A model generated the notes under the pieces. The model saw only the letters and a program-made list of their open reading frames with translations. It was not told the origin of the DNA and did no database searches. From Akkermansiaceae bacterium (lineage in GTDB: Bacteria > Verrucomicrobiota > Verrucomicrobiia > Verrucomicrobiales > DEV007): a stretch of 64,000 nt of DNA. The number at the start of each line of letters is the position of its first letter. The first letter of the stretch is position 1. Location: the NCBI GenBank assembly GCA_024233085.1, contig JACKQC010000011.1, positions 104,898 through 168,897 on the forward strand. Reading direction: 5' to 3'. Made by a program: the position numbers and the translations under genes. Positions 61,582 to 64,000 of this stretch are shown here, piece after piece.

Positions 61582-61821
61582 ATGAAGACCACCATCGATC
61601 TGCCCGACGAGATTCTTCTGAAAGCCAAGGTCCTCGCGGCGGAGCGCCGCACCACGCTGAAAGACCTCATGATCCAGGGTCTCCGCCTCGTCACGCAGTC
61701 CCCCGCGCCGTCCGGCGAAAAGCAACGGAAGGCCAAACTCAGGCGTCTCCTCAAGGCCATGAAAGCCTCCAACACCGAGCCCATGGCGCCCCTGAAACGG
61801 GAAGAACTCCATGATCGCTGA
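61582..61821 (+). CDS. VapB-like antitoxin
   Basis: 79 residues. MKTTIDLPDEILLKAKVLAA followed by ERRTTLKDLMIQGLRLV is the ribbon-helix-helix type seen in type II antitoxins of VapB/DUF2191 class; the C-terminal half is basic and likely binds the toxin. Its end overlaps the toxin start by 11 bp, the usual arrangement. Lies between the tRNA-Arg gene and the duplicated tRNA end. The open frame extends up to 61420 but that part is not protein-like. Confidence 0.85.
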   Translation: MKTTIDLPDEILLKAKVLAAERRTTLKDLMIQGLRLVTQSPAPSGEKQRKAKLRRLLKAMKASNTEPMAPLKREELHDR

Positions 61822-62224
61822 GGCGTTTCTCGACACCAACGTCCTTCTTTACGCCTGCTCGGCCTCCCCGGCCGATGCGGAAAAGCAGCGCCGCGCGGAG
61901 GATCTGATCGTGAACGCCCCCTTCGCCCTCTCCGCCCAGGTTCTCCAGGAGTTCATTGCGAATGCCCTGAAGAAAAGGGCCCTCGGCATCTCCGAAGCCG
62001 GCATCGATGCCGTCCTGGAGCTGGCCGGTCAGGTGCCGGTGCTCCCCGTCACCCACGAGCTGATCGTCGCGGCCGTCGTTCTGCGCCGCCGCTTCCGGTT
62101 CTCACACTGGGACGCCACCATCGTCGCCGCCGCTCAGGAGCTTCAATGCCGGATTCTTTATTCCGAAGATCTCAGCCACGGCCAGGACTACGACGGCGTC
62201 CGGGTCGTCAATCCGTTCCTTTAA
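61811..62224 (+). CDS. vapC: VapC-type PIN-domain toxin
   Basis: 137 residues. PIN acidic residues: D8 (FLDTNVLLYA), E47 (QVLQEFIANA), D101 (FSHWDATIVAAA) and D120 (LYSEDLSHGQ). PIN toxins cut RNA, often tRNA; the partner antitoxin blocks the site. The ATG at 61811 overlaps the antitoxin gene by 11 bp. The stop is 6 bp before the second copy of the tRNA 3' end. Confidence 0.92.
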   Translation: MIAEAFLDTNVLLYACSASPADAEKQRRAEDLIVNAPFALSAQVLQEFIANALKKRALGISEAGIDAVLELAGQVPVLPVTHELIVAAVVLRRRFRFSHWDATIVAAAQELQCRILYSEDLSHGQDYDGVRVVNPFL

Positions 62225-62230
62225 GCCGCG

Positions 62231-62261
62231 GGTCGTGCGTTCGAGTCGCACCGGGCGTGCC
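62231..62261 (+). repeat. Direct repeat, tRNA 3'-end copy (att-like, right)
   Basis: Exact 31-bp copy of the tRNA-Arg 3' end (61394-61424), 837 bp further on. There is no anticodon or D-arm in front of it, so it is not a tRNA gene. Together the copies bracket the VapBC pair. Confidence 0.9.
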
Positions 62262-62317
62262 CCTCCGGGGACGATGGCTCCGCCGGGTTGGCGGGCCGCC
62301 GTCGGCGAAACGGCGGA

Positions 62318-62361
62318 TTGACATCGGCTTCAAATGAGACGATTGATGGTCTCAAATGAAG
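62318..62361 (+). promoter_or_regulatory. Promoter element and operator-like palindrome of the Xre-RES module
   Basis: TTGACA at 62318-62323 is a consensus -35; the -10 is weak (GATTGA near 62341). CTTCAAATGAGAC (62328-62340) and GTCTCAAATGAAG (62349-62361) form an imperfect inverted repeat around 8 bp that covers the ATG at 62356, as expected for autoregulation by the antitoxin. Confidence 0.55.
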
Positions 62362-62880
62362 AGGCCACGCGAGAAACCCGGACCCGGCATCGTCAGCGCC
62401 GCGAAGGCCGGTCGGCGCCCGGGCGCTCCAACCCCCCGAAAGCCCCCCGCGAGCGGCATCGTCAAGCACGCGGTTCATGGCCCTTCCGGCCGGATGGCCG
62501 CGGCGAACTATGCGCCCTCCCAGCTCATCCAGACCCTCAAATCGGGGCTCCCGTTCCAGGAACTGGAGGATCTTCGGCAAAGCCTCGACCTCCCGATGGA
62601 GAAGCTGACCCGAATGCTGCGCCTCTCCAAGGCCACGCTTCACCGGCGAAAGACGGCCGGGAAGCTGGATGTGGGCGAGTCCGACCGGGTGCTGCGCTTT
62701 GCCCGGCTGCTGGGAAAGGCCGCCGCGACGATGGAGTCGCTCGATGCCGGCCGCCGCTGGCTCCGGTCTCCCCAGGTCGGGCTGGGCGGCGCGATTCCTC
62801 TGGAATATGCGGAGACCGAAATCGGCGCGCGGGAAGTCGAGAATCTCCTCGGCCGCATCGAATACGGCGTCTATTCCTGA
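62356..62880 (+). CDS. Xre/MbcA/ParS-type antitoxin (DUF2384)
   Basis: 174 residues. A disordered Pro/Arg-rich leader of about 45 residues, then an Xre-like helical domain (FQELEDLRQSLDLPMEKLTR, MLRLSKATLHRRKTAGKLDV), then the MbcA/ParS C-terminal domain (SDRVLRFARLLGKAAATMES, RRWLRSPQVGLGGAIPLEYA), ending TEIGAREVENLLGRIEYG. Such antitoxins block RES-domain toxins and repress their own operon. ATG 62356, 4 bp between its stop and the toxin. Confidence 0.9.
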   Translation: MKRPREKPGPGIVSAAKAGRRPGAPTPRKPPASGIVKHAVHGPSGRMAAANYAPSQLIQTLKSGLPFQELEDLRQSLDLPMEKLTRMLRLSKATLHRRKTAGKLDVGESDRVLRFARLLGKAAATMESLDAGRRWLRSPQVGLGGAIPLEYAETEIGAREVENLLGRIEYGVYS

Positions 62881-62884
62881 TCCG

Positions 62885-63340
62885 ATGCGACAGGCCTGGC
62901 GCATCGTGAAGGCGGCGCACGCCGCCACCGCCCTCGATGGCGAGGGCGCCCGGCTCTTTGGCGGCCGGTGGAATTCGCCGGGGACGCGGGTCGTTTACAC
63001 CAGCGGCAGCCTGGCGCTCGCCGCGCTCGAGTCCCTCGTGCATCTCAACCCGCCGGTGACCTTTCCGTATGCGGCCATCCCTGTCGCGTTTGACGAGGCG
63101 CTGGTGGAGACGGTCGCCGTGCCGGCCTTGCCCGCCGGCTGGACCGAGGCGCCCCCGCCGCCCGCCACCCGGCTCATCGGCGACCAGTGGGTGAAACGGG
63201 CGCGCTCGGCCGTGCTGTGCCTGCCCAGCATCATCATTCCGGCCGAGCCGAACTACCTTCTCAATCCCGCGCATCCCGATTTCGGAAGCATCACGATCGG
63301 CAAGCCGGAGCCCTTTTCGTTCGATCCCCGGCTGCTCTGA
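62885..63340 (+). CDS. RES-domain toxin (NAD-degrading type)
   Basis: 151 residues. MRQAWRIVKAAHAATALDGE then GARLFGGRWNSPGTRVVYTS with the conserved Arg and the GGRWN motif, LALAALESLVHLN with the catalytic-region Glu, and the later ARSAVLCLPSIIIPAEPNYL with conserved Ser/Pro-Ser and Asn-Tyr. RES toxins destroy NAD+. Full length. Follows its antitoxin by 4 bp; its end is 19 bp from the convergent hsdM remnant. Confidence 0.92.
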   Translation: MRQAWRIVKAAHAATALDGEGARLFGGRWNSPGTRVVYTSGSLALAALESLVHLNPPVTFPYAAIPVAFDEALVETVAVPALPAGWTEAPPPPATRLIGDQWVKRARSAVLCLPSIIIPAEPNYLLNPAHPDFGSITIGKPEPFSFDPRLL

Positions 63341-63479
63341 GACCTTTCCCGCCCCCGTCTCATTCCACCCGCGGTTCCCGCCAGGTGTCAACGTCCATGT
63401 CGGACCAATCCTCATCGGCGATCATCTTGATGACGCGGGCGAGGTCGGAGGGGTTGGCGATCTTGTTCTGGGCCTTGCG

Positions 63480-63548
63480 GAGCCGAGCGAAGCGAGACAG
63501 ACAGCGTGGAGCGCTGGGCGAGAGCCCGACTGAGCAAAGCGAAGGAGT
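63480..63548. repeat. 69-nt hairpin-dense mini-insertion in hsdM (in frame)
   Basis: On the minus strand it contains GGGCTCTCGCCC, AGCGCTCCACGCT and TCTCGCTTCGCTCGG stem-loops. It separates HsdM residues GIML and RKAQNK and adds 23 codons. Confidence 0.75.
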
Positions 63549-63713
63549 CAACATGATGCCGACCAGACCGGGCTCCTTGCCGAGGTTCTCGAGGGTGTGG
63601 CGGTAGTGGACTTCGAGGTCGTCGCCGCTCCGGCTGGAAAGCTCGGACCACTGGAACTCGGCGGGGATTGGGTTGTCGAAGCCCAGCTCGGTCATCTCGT
63701 CGGCGAGCTTGAG

Positions 63714-63781
63714 AACGGGAGCGAAGCGGACATAGGCAACCCGCAGGGTTGGGCGCAGCCCGGAGGCCGAAGGCCGGAGCC
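63714..63781. repeat. 68-nt hairpin-dense mini-insertion in hsdM (frameshifting)
   Basis: On the minus strand it contains CTCCGGCCTTCGGCC, GGGCTGCGCCC, AACCCTGCGGGTT and CCGCTTCGCTC. It splits TYLLF from LKLADE; the length is not a multiple of three. Confidence 0.75.
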
Positions 63782-63891
63782 AAAGAGCAGGTAGGTGATC
63801 TGCTCGACGTAGTCACCGTAACCGCCCCCCGCGTTCTTGAGGACGTGGGCGTAGTTCCAGACTTTGGAGACGATGGCGGAGGAGTCGTTGG

Positions 63892-64000
63892 TCATTCGTT
63901 TTTTTCAATTTTCGCGTACCAAGAATTCAGAGTATTTCGGATGAGCGCGAAGTCTTCCTCCGACCAATCATCGGCAACCAAATCGGTTGACCAGCACCGT
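63892..64000 (-). CDS. Partial CDS at right edge, C-terminal 35 residues
   Basis: Only the end is visible: an acidic, helical tail containing ADDWSEEDFALIRNTLNSWY and ending KIEKNE. The stop overlaps the hsdM start as ATGA, so it belonged to the same restriction-type operon. I do not recognise the family. Confidence 0.5.
   Translation of the reverse strand, partial: RCWSTDLVADDWSEEDFALIRNTLNSWYAKIEKNE

Larger units (their letters stand above)
63360..63895 (-). pseudogene. hsdM: hsdM (type I restriction DNA methylase) remnant with two mini-insertions
   Basis: Starts like intact HsdM: SAIVSKVWNYAHVLKNAGGG, YGDYVEQITYLLF. A 68-nt insert then shifts the frame to a stop. Removing it restores LKLADEMTELGFDNPIPAEF, DLEVHYRHTLENLGKEPGLV, GIML; a 69-nt in-frame insert follows, then RKAQNKIANPSDLARVIKMI, ADEDWSDMDVD. 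The gene then ends abruptly (TWREPRVE, TGA at 63360) before the SAM/NPPF catalytic region. So it is an N-terminal fragment with no methylase activity. ATG 63895 overlaps the stop of the upstream partial gene as ATGA. Confidence 0.85.

Noticed and set aside
62231..62261. Second tRNA-Arg gene
   Set aside because: Only the T-arm and 3' acceptor strand are present; D-arm, anticodon arm and 5' acceptor are missing.

Overview
This is a GC-rich bacterial chromosome segment, most likely from a member of the PVC group (Verrucomicrobiota-like). The evidence is the mix of families: a formylglycine sulfatase, DUF1080 and PQQ-type secreted proteins, a DUF4190-pilin fusion, a eukaryotic-type HisA, many Gfo/Idh oxidoreductases, few clear Shine-Dalgarno sites and many short intergenic repeats. 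This is inference; no rRNA or marker phylogeny was available.

Layout. 1-9921 (all minus strand): one tightly coupled operon, visibly richer in A/T than the rest. It encodes an HTTM-like membrane protein, WbqC, a GT2, a PhyH dioxygenase, three methyltransferases, a NeuD/PglD-type acyltransferase, a sulfotransferase, a beta-propeller glycosidase-like protein and a flippase-like membrane protein cut by the window edge. It looks like a surface-glycan or glycolipid decoration locus. 10352-12355 (plus): a GT4 glycosyltransferase and a lone receiver-domain response regulator. 12524-19832: phosphate uptake, with pstS-C-A-B on minus and a divergent Na/Pi symporter with PhoU domain; PstC carries an insertion of about 350 residues.

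19932-31513: metabolic and envelope genes: a glycosidase-like protein, DUF4190-pilin, a large M16 protease, hisA, Gfo/Idh, purine nucleoside phosphorylase, panE-like reductase, L,D-transpeptidase and MTA phosphorylase. 31680-44179: mostly exported catabolic proteins (CehA-type metallohydrolase, alpha/beta hydrolase, sulfatase, PQQ propeller, sialidase-like) plus an M16 peptidase, a very short kinase-like protein, a nucleotidyltransferase and a second Gfo/Idh. 44213-50178 (minus): a fused membrane/spermidine-synthase-like protein and a molybdenum-cofactor cluster (moaA, moaC, mog) with a cupin and a hydrolase. 50497-61086: aspS, proA, an ilvE-like aminotransferase, an ABC-F ATPase, DUF1080, a cNMP-binding protein, an Hsp33-like chaperone, a Mini-III-like protein and an MFS transporter. 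61349-64000: tRNA-Arg(TCT) followed by accessory DNA: VapBC, a 31-bp copy of the tRNA 3' end, an Xre-RES toxin-antitoxin pair, and an hsdM remnant broken by two hairpin-dense mini-insertions.

The most notable non-genic content is repeats. There are eight copies of a 31-bp palindromic element between genes from 12 to 57 kb; a 244-bp element with perfect 39-bp terminal inverted repeats and a diverged relative showing compensatory base changes in its hairpin; roughly 10-bp-phased intergenic repeats often set as inverted pairs; and the two mini-insertions in hsdM.
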